A stretch of DNA of 64,000 nt from the NCBI GenBank assembly GCA_030522415.1, contig CM060104.1, positions 11,171,501 to 11,235,500 on the forward strand, in the 5' to 3' direction. A program made the translations under genes and the position numbers. Under the pieces are notes generated by a model. That model worked only from the letters and a program-made list of their open reading frames with translations. It ran no database searches and had not been told where the DNA came from. Positions 22,440-34,690 of this stretch are shown here, one piece after another. Each line of letters opens with the position of its first letter. Position 1 is the stretch's first letter. This DNA is from Channallabes apus (Eukaryota; Chordata; Actinopteri; Siluriformes; Clariidae).

Positions 22440-23587
22440 TTCTGTGAGTTCTGCCTGACGTTGCATTTGGTGATGCATTGTGTCAAGTCCATGACGTAGG
22501 GAATCATTATCTCAAGTGTCCCTTAACGAGTTTGTCATTTGTGTGTTTGCGCTTATGGGCACACCTGAGTGCACTGCCCCATGGAGCATTGGCATTTGAG
22601 AATATGATGTGTCGAAACTATGACTTGTGCGTTCATTGTTTACGATAGGACATTCATTTAGAGTACTTGCCATTGTAGGTCTGGCACTGATGGGCACACG
22701 TACATGGGCTGCCTGTAGACGTAATGGCAGTTCGCAATAGTCCATCGACGCAGCGTGCTGGTAAAGTTCATTGCATCCCGAGTTTCGAAAGTGCAGGCTG
22801 CTCGGTTCAAGGACTGCGCTCTCTGTTGCTGGCTGTTGTCCTTCGCGATCTTGACGTTGAAGCACACAATTTGGCATCATGCATAGCGAGCGCTGCTTTG
22901 GTTTCCAACCTTTCCCTTTTTGCCTTTAGTTGTGCCTTTAGTTGTCCTTCCTCCATTTCTAGTCGTGCCTTTAGTTGTGCCTTTAGTTGTGCTTCCTCCA
23001 TTTCTAACTCGAGACGTTCGTCCAAGGTTGCTGCTTTTGCCAGCAGAGCGGCTCTGCTGGCTTCTTCTTTCTTTAGTCGGGCTGAGGATGATGTAGAAGT
23101 TACAGACCTTTTGGATGCTGCCGTTATCTGTGACACGCTGTCGTCCAGCGAGACATCGTCTTCGTGTGTTCACGACGTCATAGAGTGGCCATTGGTGTCC
23201 GCTATCCAGCGATCCACCTTTTCCTTAAATTCTGTAATGCGCAGTGATTTGCTGGTCCTGTTTGCGTTCGCTTTCGTTTAAACGCAATCGCACTTCTCTA
23301 TTGCTCTGAGTAAAGTTCTTTAGCAGCTCTTTGTAGTCTGTATGGTACTTAATTTCAACGTTGTACAAGTTACAGACATCATACATGAGCAATCTTATTT
23401 CGTTGAATAGTGCAGTTACTTGCCTCCACTTTTCTTCTCGAACTCTCATTAATTCTTGAAGCTTCCTTATTGGGTCTTCTTCCTCGAGCGCCGTCTCACG
23501 CTCAGACTCAACTGTAACTGTGTCGTTCTCGCCGTCAGACATAGTGAAGCACAGAGCATTCAAATCCTCTTTCATTTTCAATTTCAA
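22440..23587 (-). pseudogene. BEL/Pao-like gag fragment
   Basis: From 23587 down, the minus strand encodes an acidic N-terminus ('LQELMRVREEKWRQVTALF'), then after a frame change a coiled-coil rich in E, K, A and L ('SSARLKKEEASRAALLAKAA' and 'QLKAQLKARLEMEEGQLKAQ'), then a Ser/Thr-rich stretch that reaches the left edge at about 22440. This layout is that of fish BEL/Pao retrotransposon gag proteins. The zinc knuckle and pol are missing, truncated against the Gypsy fragment. An LTR lies just upstream (23629-24074). Confidence 0.65.
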
Positions 23588-23628
23588 CAGTCACTTATCT
23601 TTGCGAACAACAAAAAGCTTTTGACTTT

Positions 23629-24074
23629 ATGTAGATGCGGTCATATTATTTCACTAGTTTTGACGCGTTGCTTTGGTTTAAAGTTTCACTCACACAACAG
23701 AAGTCCGATCTCTTTGTCTCTTGTAGTTTATTTTGTCAGCATCAAAGAATCAACACTTCATACAGTTGTCTTGAGTAAATCCACTGTGATTACAACACCA
23801 GTTGCTGTATCTTATAAATTCCTTACACATATAACAACACTTTTGTTGTATATCTGCTTACGGGTAGCTTACGGTTACAACAACCTAGTTGCTGTATCTT
23901 ACATTCTTAGCTTACGGTCAAAAGCTTGTGTTTCAGTCATACAAATACATGTCATAGTGGAATGACATCACAGACCAACTTACGATTGTCAAAATGGATG
24001 CATACTAACAAATTTAAAGCTTATGGCTTATGTAATAAACTTAATGCTTACTTCTTAACTAATGAATAGAATAA
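23629..24074 (-). repeat. LTR of the BEL/Pao-like element
   Basis: The minus-strand sequence from 24074 to 23629 matches the plus-strand block 54733-55303 along its length, both ending in ACCGCATCTACATA. Because a gag-like frame starts right after it and the other copy stands alone, I read this as a 5' LTR. It has repeated 'TACAGCAAC..GGTTGTTGTAACC' and GTAAGCTAAG motifs and AATAAA near its 3' end. A perfect primer site next to it was not recognised. Confidence 0.6.
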
Positions 24075-24076
24075 GA

Positions 24077-25500
24077 ATGTCATGGTCTACTGTATCAAAG
24101 GCAGCTGTTAAATCAAGCAGCAGAAGAATCGCAGAGTTACCGGAATCGGTAATACGATAAATGTCGTTTAAGACTCATAACAGAGCTGTTTCAGTACTAT
24201 GAAGAGCCTTGAAACCAGACTGAAAGACCTCAAGCATTCCATGCTCACCAAGATAACTTATTAGTTGTGTATGAACTACCTTCTCCAGAATCTTCGACAT
24301 AAATGGTAGCTTAGAGATTGGTCTGTAATTAGACAACACAGACGGATCAAGATTAGGTTTTTTTAACAAAGGCTGCACAACTGCATCTTTAAAATGTATG
24401 GGTACCACCCCAGATCTAAAGCTGCTATTTATAATATTTAAGACTATAGGACCTAGAATGGGAGCCAACTCTTTAAAAAGATGTGCAGGAATGGTATCAG
24501 CAGGAGATCCTGCAGGCTTCATAATATTAATAATCTCTAACAGAAAGGAAAGAGAGATGGTCTCAAACTGGTTAAAAACAGCAGAGCTAGAGACATAAAT
24601 GGAAATAGATGGGTTGCATGCAGGAGATGTAATAAGAGCCCTTGTAGCAGAAACCTTATCAATAAAAAAACTGGAGAAAGTTCTCACACACAATATATGA
24701 GCTTTCGAAACTGGCAATTTGGGGACCATTATGAATTTCATTAAATGACTGAAATAAAATGCGTGGCTTATGACAGTTTGCTAAAATTAACTCAGAGTAA
24801 TGTTTGGTTTTTGCAGCTTTTACAGTTTTCTGATAAAGACGCCAACTATCTCTCAACGAAATAAAAGACACTTGCAATTTGTCCTTTTTCCATTTGCGTT
24901 CCACTTTCGTGACAGCACGAGTCTCGTCGTTTAACCAGGGTTCGGATTTAACTTTCGGGCACCTGATAATGGAGCCACAGAGTCCAAGACAGCATTACAG
25001 GTGGAATGGAACCAGGATGCAAATGCCTCAGTGTTGAAGCCAGCAACAGAAATGTACTCCGAGATGTCATCATCACAGCTCTGGTTAAACGCATCATAGA
25101 ACTGAGCAGCTGTGGAGGAGTTAAACACGCGACAGCGCCATGCATGCACACAGGGTTTAACATCATTATTTGGTAGAACAGAGTTAAACAAAACAGACAT
25201 ATGATCAGCAAATACTGTATCACAGACTTCAATGTTATAAATGAAATAAATGATCCATGAGATTTAAAAAAAGGGTGTGCCCCTGCTCCTGTGTGGGGCC
25301 CGACATTGACTGCACAAAACCAAAAAAATCAATTAAACTTAAAAAATCTTTGGCCAGCAGATTCTAAGGGCAACAGACATGAACCTTAAAATCACCCACA
25401 ATAAGGACACAATCATATTTAAGCATCATTTCAGCCAAAAAGTCTGACAAGTCAATTTCACTACCACAATTGATTATCAACAGAATAGGAGCAGTTTTTT
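24077..25500 (-). pseudogene. Second LINE fragment (endonuclease end to reverse transcriptase start)
   Basis: On the minus strand: 'LIVGDF' (25400s), the end of an APE endonuclease; a linker with 'EPWLNDETRAVTKVERKWKKD' like features near 24920; then 24741-24175 with 'PAGSPADTIPAHLFKELAP', 'LSNYRPISKLPFMSKILEKV' and 'FQSGFKALHSTETALL', the start of the polymerase domain. The catalytic DD and the 3' end are missing because the BEL/Pao-like LTR follows. Multiple stops. It is a different family from the LINE at 12.4-15.3 kb. Confidence 0.75.
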
Positions 25501-25559
25501 TATCCATATGTTTTGCTCCCCAAACACATACTTGATTAGGTGTGTGAGTGTGTGTATGT

Positions 25560-25705
25560 GTGTGTGCCCTGCGATGGATTGGCACCCTGTCCAGGGTGTA
25601 CCCCGCCTAGTGCTCGAAGTCTCCTGGGATAGGCTCCAGGTCTCCCGCGACCCTGAACACAGGATTAAGCTGTATAGAAAATGAATGAATGAATGAATAA
25701 ACCTG
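25560..25705 (+). mobile_element. SINE 3' half
   Basis: GCGATGGATTGGCACCCTGT, then a CCTGGGATAGGCTCCAGG block and a (GAAT)n tail ending at about 25700. This is the conserved 3' module of a common fish SINE; the tRNA-like head is absent. Confidence 0.85.
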
Positions 25706-25929
25706 CTCACATCTGTCACTTACTAACCCGGGTTGACCAGAAGACTTAGCGATTAGCGGTTAGACCTTTATAGCATGGATGGTAAACCCAAACACGGAAG
25801 CGAGCGAGTAGACAGGATAACAACGCGAGTTATTTTAAAGACTCTCTCAGAAGGGGAGTAAGGGAAAAACACAAATTTATCCCGCGTTGTCACACGAGTG
25901 TGTGTGACAACATCGTGCGTGCTTTCACT

Positions 25930-26210
25930 GATTACTACACTTTTACTGGTACTGATTTTACATTTTGTCTGCTTTGCAAATGTCGCCCCTGTTTATGATA
26001 GATGAATATTATGACTGAAACAAAGCTGCTCGTGTCGGCTCATATCGGGAGCATTTAGATCAAAGGGGAGATGAAAAATTTAAAGTGAAAGTGTGTACCA
26101 ACAACATAGCACAATGCATGTGTGTGAACGGCTGAAATGTGGTTGTGTATAAATCTTTTAGTGAATGTAAAATGTTCACGTGAACCCGCAGCGCGCGTGT
26201 GCGCTCTTTC
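25930..26210. repeat. Interspersed repeat, inverse copy at 44755-44985
   Basis: The complement of about 26000-26210 matches 44755-44985 closely, for example CCCGATATGAGCCGACA and CACACACATGCATTGTGCT. Family unknown; no coding frame. The remainder of 25710-26380 shows nothing else I can name. Confidence 0.7.
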
Positions 26211-26381
26211 ACTTGGCTAAAATCAGATGAATGCATATGCCGATATGAGAGATTTATAAGAGATTTCTCTTTCCCAGAAATACAACAAATACAAATTTAT
26301 ACGTGTTAAATAAGCGCTGTGCTAAATGCATGCCGATGCGAGCCGCTTTATTTCAGTCATAATATACTAACATACTTTTGC

Positions 26382-26446
26382 TGTGTAGTGGACCGCGCGC
26401 ACACAACCTCTCACGGGCAAGCCTTCCTCTGAATATGCCGTTTTAA
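26382..26446. repeat. Repeat block shared with 39301-39356, ending at TTAA
   Basis: Both blocks contain GGGCAAGCCTTCCTCTGAATA and CCGTTTTAAC, and diverge immediately after TTAA (26443-26446 and 39353-39356). At 26447 the sequence becomes CACTAGAAGCGCCACGCC, which could be the end of a TTAA-inserting (piggyBac-like) element. The other end was not found. Confidence 0.45.
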
Positions 26447-26869
26447 CACTAGAAGCGCCACGCCAGTGTCACCTACTTTTAACGTGGTTCACCGGTCATT
26501 TGACCGCCTATTGTTTTGAATGGGAAGCTGTCGCTGACACATAATGATTGCTAGATGTCACTTTCACATGGACAATGCGCCATTCATTCCCGCGTTGATC
26601 ATCAGCGGTATTTTTTTTTTCATATTCAACTGAGAAAACCTACTACAGTCTCTAAGGGGAGTCACTAAGTCTCTACTTAATTTTATAATGTTTTAAGAAA
26701 ATTAATTAGTTGGTTCATTCTATTTGAAGCTTCCGAACTTCTCGGATGTTTTTTTTTTTTAGTGTGACTCTGCTTTAGATTAGTTCTGAACTCGCTTCCG
26801 TGAAATTATCGCTAAGACAATGTAATGACCCCGCCTGAGGATATAAAGCTTTATTATTATCGTAACCCG

Positions 26870-28175
26870 AGACGTTCCCTTTCAAAGGCTACACTCAATG
26901 CTGCGCTATGGGAACGAGAATACCCACTCTGCTGCACTGCAAGTGTCTGGACCCCCAGAGTTGTGTAGTGTGTGCACAGTACCCCCAAGGAGTCTTAGAC
27001 ATAATTCTGCGATGCTGACTCGAGGATCCGCGAGCCTAGCATCCAACTATGAAGATGTCTTGCGGTAAGGAAACCTGCCACATAACAGACTGGAAGCCCC
27101 TCTTGCCAGAGCAATTGATGTGGCAAGCTTCCGGGTCTATTGGGCCCTAATCAATAGAGGCGAAAAGTGCCACGCACCTCATAGCTAGGGCACTAGCATC
27201 TTTCACCTGACTTGTTTAATGGCGGCTGCCCTTCGGCCGCGGCCCCACGACGTAAGAAACCCTGCTCTAATTTACGGCCCTGGCTAATGAGGAGGTGCGC
27301 TGTAAATTGAAGAGCTGGACACAGCGAATGAAGTCTTATTGCTCCGGAGCTAACGCCGTTGGTCAGAAGGCTTCGACTGTGGAAGATAGTTGGGTAAGAA
27401 TGCAGAATGGCTTTTTTTTGTTTAGTTTTTTGCAGAAACTTCCAGCACTGAAACAGTTTGGCAGTGGACTGGGTCTACATGTTTCATATCCTGGAATGTA
27501 AATGACCCTGAGGGACAGAATTGTCCTGTCCTTAAAGCAGAACCTAGTGCGCTAGTTTCCCTAGATTTGCCCTAACGGCGCAAATCTATTCTGCTCGGGC
27601 AATATTTACAAGACTACTGTGATGTTGTCCATCCAAGCTTTGACGTGCTAGCCTCCTGATTACTGGAGAGAGTATTTCAGGGCCAGTAATAAAGTCATCA
27701 ATTCAAGTCGGTTGATATGCCACATTAGAAAATGATCTCTTCTGATCCCTTGGGCTGGACGGCCATCTAAGGCCGCGCTCCGGCCCGTAAGGGAAAACCG
27801 TGTGCCGTTAGCAACTTGCAATGACAGCACAGACCCAGAGTCAAGGACGAGGGTCTGAACCATATAGAAAGGGTACAAAGCTCTTGCCGCGTAACCCTTA
27901 TTGCCTCTGGGGATTGGCCCTTGGTTGAAATCCCCAGGCACTTAGACATCACTGAAGCAGTGAAAGTTACTTCCTGGCTTAGCTTGAACTCCTTTAGAGT
28001 GTTTAAAATGGATTTGCAGCGCAGGAGACAGCTGTGCCCGCATTGCGGTTGGATCCCCCATGACACTCAATGTATACTTGTGTAGGAAAGAGAACGCTTT
28101 CCGTGGTGTTGAGACTCCATCCTAAAGAAAACGAAGTGAGCTAGGACAACATGTCGATGCTGAGGTGCTAGCTCC
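26870..28175 (-). mobile_element. DIRS-like retroelement, degenerate (left part)
   Basis: Starts with the CCGAGACGTTCCCTTTCAA block also seen at 40280 and continues with segments homologous to 40540-40800. At 27780-27660 the minus strand reads 'SAALDGRPAQGI' and 'WHINRLELMTLLLALKYSL', the start of the RNase H domain in DIRS-type elements. Many stops. It runs into the endogenous retrovirus at 28176, and related DIRS sequence continues on the other side at 36117. Confidence 0.6.
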
Positions 28176-28609
28176 TGTGGTGGAAATTCTGAAACCAATA
28201 TAAAGACAAGTAATCCATACACTGGGTAAGAGCAAAGTAACAAAGGTTTTATTTAAAACTTCTGCAGAAGGACCAGTCTCATACAGCAAACAGTTGCAGC
28301 ATAGAGAAAGGTGATCTCTTTCTCTAGCTGACCTATTTTATACACAAACATCTCTGTTAACATAATCAACGCCCCGTACGTGAAGTTCCTACATTCAAAC
28401 TCATGACTCTTTATCTGCCCCAGACTAGATGTCCATACCTTATCATTTATTCAGGGACAACTACAATCAGGTTGTTTCTATTCTGTTCTCGGCCTTGTGT
28501 CTCTAAGCTTCGACAAACAAGTTCAAACTTCTAAGGCCTACGTTACACACTTACTACAAGAATCAAATAGAATTAATACATATAATTAAAATATGAATTT
28601 TCCATTACA
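28176..28609 (-). repeat. 3' LTR of the endogenous retrovirus
   Basis: Starts TG and ends CA on the minus strand. A TATA-like TATAAAAT lies at about 28335-28342 and an AATAAA poly(A) signal at about 28248-28253, in the order expected for U3-R-U5 on the minus strand. Confidence 0.95.
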
Positions 28610-28622
28610 ATTTCCCCCTTTT
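28610..28622 (-). other. Polypurine tract
   Basis: AAAAGGGGGAAAT on the minus strand directly precedes the 3' LTR, the position and composition of a retroviral plus-strand primer. Confidence 0.9.
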
Positions 28623-28995
28623 GTCATTCTATGACAACCTAAATATTTTAATTCTACAATTCAAAACAATACTAATAAGCTATGCATTAGGTAAATTTCA
28701 TCAGATATTGTCTCTCCAACCTGGGTTTTTAACATCACCACCACTAGCACTCTAATGCACACAGAGGACACTACAGCTGTCTTTATGGGGACAGACCCCC
28801 GACACAAAAGCATAAAAAAAATTTGCAACCTACTTAAATATACATGCTTGACATTTCTCTAAAGATTTACATTATGTCTTCTTCCATATCATGATCTAAA
28901 CATTCAAACTGATAGTCACCGGAATTTTGAACTCTGTCAGAAGTCGGGTCGTCCCAGTCCGTTTTCCGTTTTATGTTGTCAGTCTGTCTTAACAT

Positions 28996-30371
28996 TTAAT
29001 AATTTACTGTGTTCAGAACTAGTTCCTGTATACATCTGCAAATACAGGGTGTTATACAGAGGCCTAACAAGATTATAATCCCAATTGGTAAAACACTATA
29101 AACCAGCCAATAACCCCAGCCTCCCCACAATTGCGTTAACCACGAGATCCAAGACTCTACTTGGGGAGGTGGTTGCAAAGCCTTCTTCATGCGGTTTATG
29201 ATGTTGCTGATATTCTGATGATCGTCATTGAAAGGCGTGAAAGGCCTTTACGGTGTCATTTTTTAGTATTAGTAACATGTATGCTAAACCATTTACCTTG
29301 TTTAGGGCTACAGCTGTTCCTCCGCCGAGGAAGAGTGACCAGCCTACATTTGCTCCTGGGCTAGTCCATGGGTTTCCTAAAGTGTAGCCATGAAATTTAA
29401 TAGGGACATCTCTTTTTCTTCTATTCTCTGACATCCGTGGCCCCCACGGATTTTCTGTGTGTACTGACACACTAGGAGTTACATATAGTATGCAGAATAA
29501 CATGAGCCTGTTCAATTGAAATACCTGGGTAAGGTCACATATGCGTCTGACCCACACACCCACATTACTGTGTTTGTTGACGATAGTTCTATGAACGGAC
29601 AACTACCATCATTTGGAAAATAATTACCATCTATACTACATTTAGGTGACCTACCTTTTGAACGATTGGTTGTACGAACGTAAGTGGTGCACTCAGACCA
29701 TCCTAAGTCAGGTTCCCAATTTTCCATTTTGATCTTGCACAATGCAAGTGTCTCCTTTTTGCCATGGGACCATATAAGTAGAATTGTCTTCATATTTCTT
29801 AACAGGCAATGGGGAACAATAGCTCCCTGGGGCATCAAAACATAGGTTATTGGAATAATTACACTCAGGGACTGCTGGGTTTGGCCTCCCTGTTTGTTTG
29901 TAGTATTCAGATATCTGTAAGATGGCCATGGTGGTTATCGGTATAATACAAGACGTGTTGTCTGCATTTGCTTCTGCTGCTGTGACATTATTTAGGGGCA
30001 GTGCTACCCAGTTCGAGGACATGACATGGCATACACAACACAAGAGGTTGTGTATGTCTGTTATATTATCAGCAATGTCTAATGATAGGGCACATTCCCA
30101 ATTTCCCTGCACATCTATTGAGATTAGTGTTATGCCTTTTTATCATGCTGTCTCTTCTCTTTATTCTAGTTAAATGCATGTAGCTTGAGTTTGTTAAATA
30201 GACTTTACCATCACCGTTTCTCTCCGAATTCTCAATAAGTAGGCACATCAGGGTAACCATAACTATTATTATTCCTAAAGTTACCCAAATTGCTTTGGGG
30301 TGTTTTCTCATTTGTAAGCAAGGGTCCAGTCCAGCTAATTCAATGTCTGTAGTGTGAATAATCTCAGTCAC
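28996..30371 (-). pseudogene. env: Retroviral env, broken by frame changes and a deletion
   Basis: The first frame (30371-30069) has a hydrophobic leader of about 20 residues near position 27-46 and an N-glycosylation site. Surface-subunit sequence with several cysteines and N-X-S/T sites follows in two further frames (30112-29708 and 29838-29512). The frame 29602-29225 carries a furin-type RRKR site and the start of the transmembrane subunit. The last frame (29190-28996) has a tryptophan-rich membrane-proximal stretch, a membrane span with 'IGIIILLGLCI' and a cysteine-containing tail. Adjacent pieces are in different frames, four changes in all. Most of the ectodomain of the transmembrane subunit, including the CX6CC region, is missing near 29200-29225. 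No function expected. Confidence 0.85.
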
Positions 30372-30949
30372 TAATATTCTCCGTCCTACGTCTTCTGTCC
30401 TGTCAGTAGTTACAACACTTACTTTTAACTCTAATTACTTTTATATGTCACCAATGTTACTCCGTGCTACTGCTACTTTGACACCTTACAATTTCTTCAT
30501 GTGTTGTCCTCAAATGTAGTATACTTATTGTTGTGATGAATTTGAGTGTAGAGTTGTGGTTCTGCATTGTTTCTGTCACTCTAGTTGGTTCTTCTGACCC
30601 ATGCACTTTGCGTGCAGGTGAGGGTCTGTTGGGGTTTACAGGAGAGGTTACTAGCACGTCACTGTTCACCCTTGTTGACCTCTGTGTTGTTTTCTCTTAG
30701 GTTCTGGAACATGTTTGGGGTGCTGGCGTGTACCCTCATCTCTGTTTCCACTACTTTGACTTCTTTTTGTGGTGTTAGGAGCACTGTCAGTGGGCCTGTA
30801 TTAAAAATAAATCCTCAAAGAGTTTTGCACAATAACATAACATTTCATCTTCACAATGTCCTTTTACTTTTTGTGTGCTCTGGCTTCATCTTAATTCCTT
30901 TATCTACAGTACAGTATGTTATTAGTAACACAAATCCATATACTATTGC

Positions 30950-33370
30950 TTATTCCCCCTTTTGACACATGGTCCTTACTCGTGTGTCAACTTAGCATAG
31001 AAAGAAATAGCTTTAAAGGTAGACACGGCTTGTGATTGGGGTCGTACCAAACACCTTCTGTCAAAACACATCCCGCTTTTCTCCAGAGTGTTTCCTCTCC
31101 TGGAGTGACTGTAGTTCTGAAGCTCTTCAAGGTTAGCTGTGGGGGTGAGAGCATTAGACACACACATGTTATGGTTATAGGAAAGGGGAAGTTTGGCCAC
31201 GGCCTTCACTGCTGCATCTGCTTTTCTGAAATAGAATAAAATTTGTTAGTTTGAGCATTACATTTACACTATTTAAATTTCATGTGCTATAACTATGACA
31301 AACTCCTGTTAGCACCTATTTCTCTATCACAAAATATTGTTCCATCCACGTTCATTTTATATCCGGATTCTGTAGTGGCGCTTACTGTGGATCAATCCTA
31401 GTGGAACAAAGTTGTTTAACAGTGAAAGAAAGGAGTTAGAGGGTTAGAACTATACATCTTTCCACATTGATATTTATAATTTAGTATTGTACTTTAACCA
31501 CTCTGTTGCAAATAAGTGTGATTCTTCTCTGTATAAAAGATACTGAAACTTCATGAACTAGAAATGTCAAATTACTGTAGTCCACTATATATCTTTATTC
31601 TATACCTGCCTCCTCAGCTTCTGGTACTGGACATAAACACATGGGTGATGCTGCTGCTACAGGATCTGATTTGGCTGAGAAGTGAGATAAAGATCTCATT
31701 GTTTTTCTCTCTTTCTCTCTGTTTTTTTTTCTGCAGCCAGTCTGAAAACATGCAATAAATCTTTTCATAAACAGTTTTTGTAAAAGGCCTTTTATAATTT
31801 GAAATGTCCAATATTAAAGTAGTTTATACTGCCAAATTTGATTCAATTAAAGATTGTTCTTGCTTCCGGAGTTCAACTAAGTGCACTGTGGGCCAGTAGA
31901 CCCTTCCCATGAGTGTATAGCTCACTGGGGCCTCGAGGATTGTATAGATCAAATTAACTTTTCTGCAATAAAACACTTTTACTTTTTACATTTCTACTTT
32001 AGCGTCAATTTTCTTATTTGTTTTAGAATATTTTGGACTACTACTGTACTTGGATCCAAAGTTTTATCTTGTCCCAAAACAATTTGACCTAAGATATGAC
32101 TTGTATGTGCGAATTGTAGCTTTTATATGGTTTGCTTTATGACCTTGTTCTGCTGGACAATAAGAAGTTGCTGATGTTTACCATGACAACAGCTTTAAAA
32201 TAAAGAATTAAACACTGGAATTATTTCAGTTAAAGACTCGGGTAGATACAGTATGAAGTTTGTAGGGCCTAAATTTTACTTTGGGGTGATCACCGCCAGT
32301 TCACTTCCCTTAATTAAACCTACATCGTGCTTCCCATTAGCCCATACATTTTAGTGAGTAATGATAAACATAAATCCTTTTTTTTAAAAAGAAAAGAAAA
32401 AGTTCAGCATGCTGATAACTTAATTTTTTCTGCCTGGCCAGGTCTTGTGACTGTAAGTACTGTAATATATACAGTTCTTTTATACTTTAACACATGATTT
32501 TTCAGCATTGCATCAGCATTTGTTTCTCTGTGGCTGTAATGTAATGTCAGATAAGACGTTCATTCTCAACCACTCTCATTCATACCACATGTCACTCAAA
32601 CGCCCAATATTTATTTATTTATTTATTTTTTTTTTTTCCCTCATCCTTATTACTTTTATCCAATAACACATTAGGGGTGTCTCTACTGTGATTAAGCGAC
32701 ATTACTGTGACACTTTACTGTGCTACATTTTCTCACACTCCTTATATCCACATTAACTACACATCTGAGCTTATCTTTAAAAAAATGAGATATGTGACAC
32801 ATATCTAATATCATAATGTGTTTACTGGTATATATTTGTCTATCACCGTAGCATTTACTGAACTCACAGTTGAAGTGCAGAGCTTCCATTCATACACATA
32901 CAACAGGGGCAACGGATCACATTTCACAAGAGTGAAATCCTCAGGCTCAATACTGGTTTAGTCTCAAGAGATTTATACCTAATTTACATATGAAATCTTC
33001 ACCCCAATAGATTTACTGGGCAGCAATAAGAGCAAAAAATCTAAATTTATCATGTACATCTGGAAAAAGCCACACGCTCGTCTTTATGAGGCTCTTTTCA
33101 GCTGCATGTCCTGAAGTGCCCACAGAGTTCAGGAATCTGCCACTCTGTTTCACTAAACTGTCAAATTCACACACTTTAATGACTGAATGACCTGCATGGA
33201 ATGTAGCAAAATGAATTTTGTTTGTCATGGAGCTGCAATTCCATTGTTGGCATTTTACTGATACTGTATACTTCAAGATCATACGTAGCATGTGTGGATG
33301 TTTCTAAGATACAAACGTGAATTGAATCATTGAAAAAGATAGCAAGCTTTTCTTCGTTGCGATCAGAGCG
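30950..33370 (-). pseudogene. pol: Retroviral pol relics, AT-rich and mostly unreadable
   Basis: Only islands are recognisable. Around 33000 a 'WGEDFICKLGINLL' stretch resembles the protease/reverse transcriptase junction. At about 31715-31610 'SHFSAKSDPVAAASP' resembles the connection/RNase H region. At 31209-30950 'LEELQNYSHSRRGNTLEKSG' and 'AKLTHE', then 'HVSKGGI' in another frame, resemble the integrase N-terminal zinc-binding part. Total length is about 2.4 kb, shorter than a usual pol, with no polymerase catalytic motif found. The region is much more AT-rich than gag. Confidence 0.55.
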
Positions 33371-33447
33371 AGAAGTGTTAGTAGGAAAAAAAATTTTGAC
33401 TCACCCTCTCCTTCGGGTCTGCTCCCCACGCCCCCGGCCTTTTTCTG

Positions 33448-34690
33448 TCAATTTCCACCCTGATCCTCACCTCTCCTAATCCATTCCTCTCCTCTGCTCC
33501 TTCTCGGACAGTCTCTAATCCAATGGTCTTCACTTCCACATGCATAACAGCCATTTGTTCTCCCACGTCCACGTCCACGGCCTCCTCGTCCTCTTCCACG
33601 TCTCCTGTACTGTACATCCGCAGTTTGTCTTACCATCTGCAACACTGCCAGCTGTGCTTTGTCACTCTGGTCTTCTCTCTTCTTGTTGCGCTTATCTTGT
33701 TCTTGTGATACCAGCTTTTTTTCAGCTAAGTTTTCCAGTGTCCCATCCAACGCATGTGTTTTTCACCTTCTGAGCGATGTCCTCCTGTAATCCATTTATG
33801 AAACTGTTCCTCAAATGTGCTTCATACGGTGAGATTGCTGCCACAGACATGTCTGCAGGCCTCTCCAACCCGCTGTTTGCATCATGTACCTCAGTGAGAC
33901 GGGTGAGATAGTGTGACACGCTCTCTCCTGGTTGTTGTTTGCACATTGATATTTTAGTCATATCCATTTTTGCTGGGAACGTTTCTTTACATGCTGCTGT
34001 AAGGCACACCACAAAACCGTTAAATGCTTGGTTTTCTTCATGATCAGCCTGAGCTCGCCGTGCGAAAACATTGTCCGTTGGCCAGGAATACTTAATCTTT
34101 GCAAAGTCCGCACCTAGTTTTCTCCCCAAAAGTCGTCGCATTTCATAAGATGTCGGGCGAAACTCTTAGCAAAATCTGCTCATTTCATCACCGAATTCCT
34201 GTCCTCCCCCCTCTCTCGGGTCTGGGAGTTGTCTATGTGCATTTTCGATGTCCTTTATTGTCCATGGTCGGTGAACAAGCATCGCTGTGCCATCCGCCCC
34301 TGCTACTTCCATCATTGGAGCAGTGATTACTTGATGAACACTTCCTGTAGCTCCTAAGAGTTCCTCTCTCTCGTCCTCGCTGTCATCAGGTGGTGGTTGT
34401 CGATCAGCCTTTTCTCTTTTCAGCTGAGCCTTGGTTCGAGTATGTGACGAAATTGGAGACAGAGCCGTCATTGCTGTGCTGGGGCCTGGGGCCTGCCGAG
34501 AAGTCTCTTGTCCATGTTGTCTTACTGGATCTGCTGAAGGGGCTATCTGTCTAAGAGCTGGGGGTCGCGGGGGGCAGCCGTCCAGGTCGGGATCTGAAAC
34601 AAACTTAACACACTGAAAAGGATCAATGTTTTGTGCTTGCATTTTAGGTTGTATGCGTTTTTCTCTTCTGTTTCTGCTTCTGCCTTCCAC
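33448..34690 (-). pseudogene. gag: Retroviral gag, one stop and one frameshift
   Basis: The first part (34690-34166) is a proline-rich matrix/p12-like region reaching a 'HRPWTIKDIENAHRQLPDPR' motif at the start of capsid. An in-frame TAA follows, after which the same frame continues (34141-33722) with capsid sequence including a 'QQPGESVSHYLTRLTEVHD' motif similar to the major homology region. A frame change near 33740 leads to the nucleocapsid (33750-33448): an arginine/glycine-rich stretch and a single CCHC knuckle, CYACGSEDHWIRDC. One knuckle is typical of gamma-type retroviruses. Virion assembly from this copy is not possible as it stands. Confidence 0.85.

Noticed and set aside
22724..23281. 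185-residue plus-strand frame, rich in Ser, Ala and Phe
   Set aside because: It is the antisense of the coiled-coil gag sequence on the minus strand, which has the recognisable domain.
30953..30964. Second polypurine stretch, possible central polypurine tract
   Set aside because: The purines encode the conserved HVSKGG stretch of integrase, so composition is explained by coding.
33378..33617. 79-residue acidic minus-strand frame
   Set aside because: Shadow of the arginine/glycine-rich nucleocapsid frame with the zinc knuckle.
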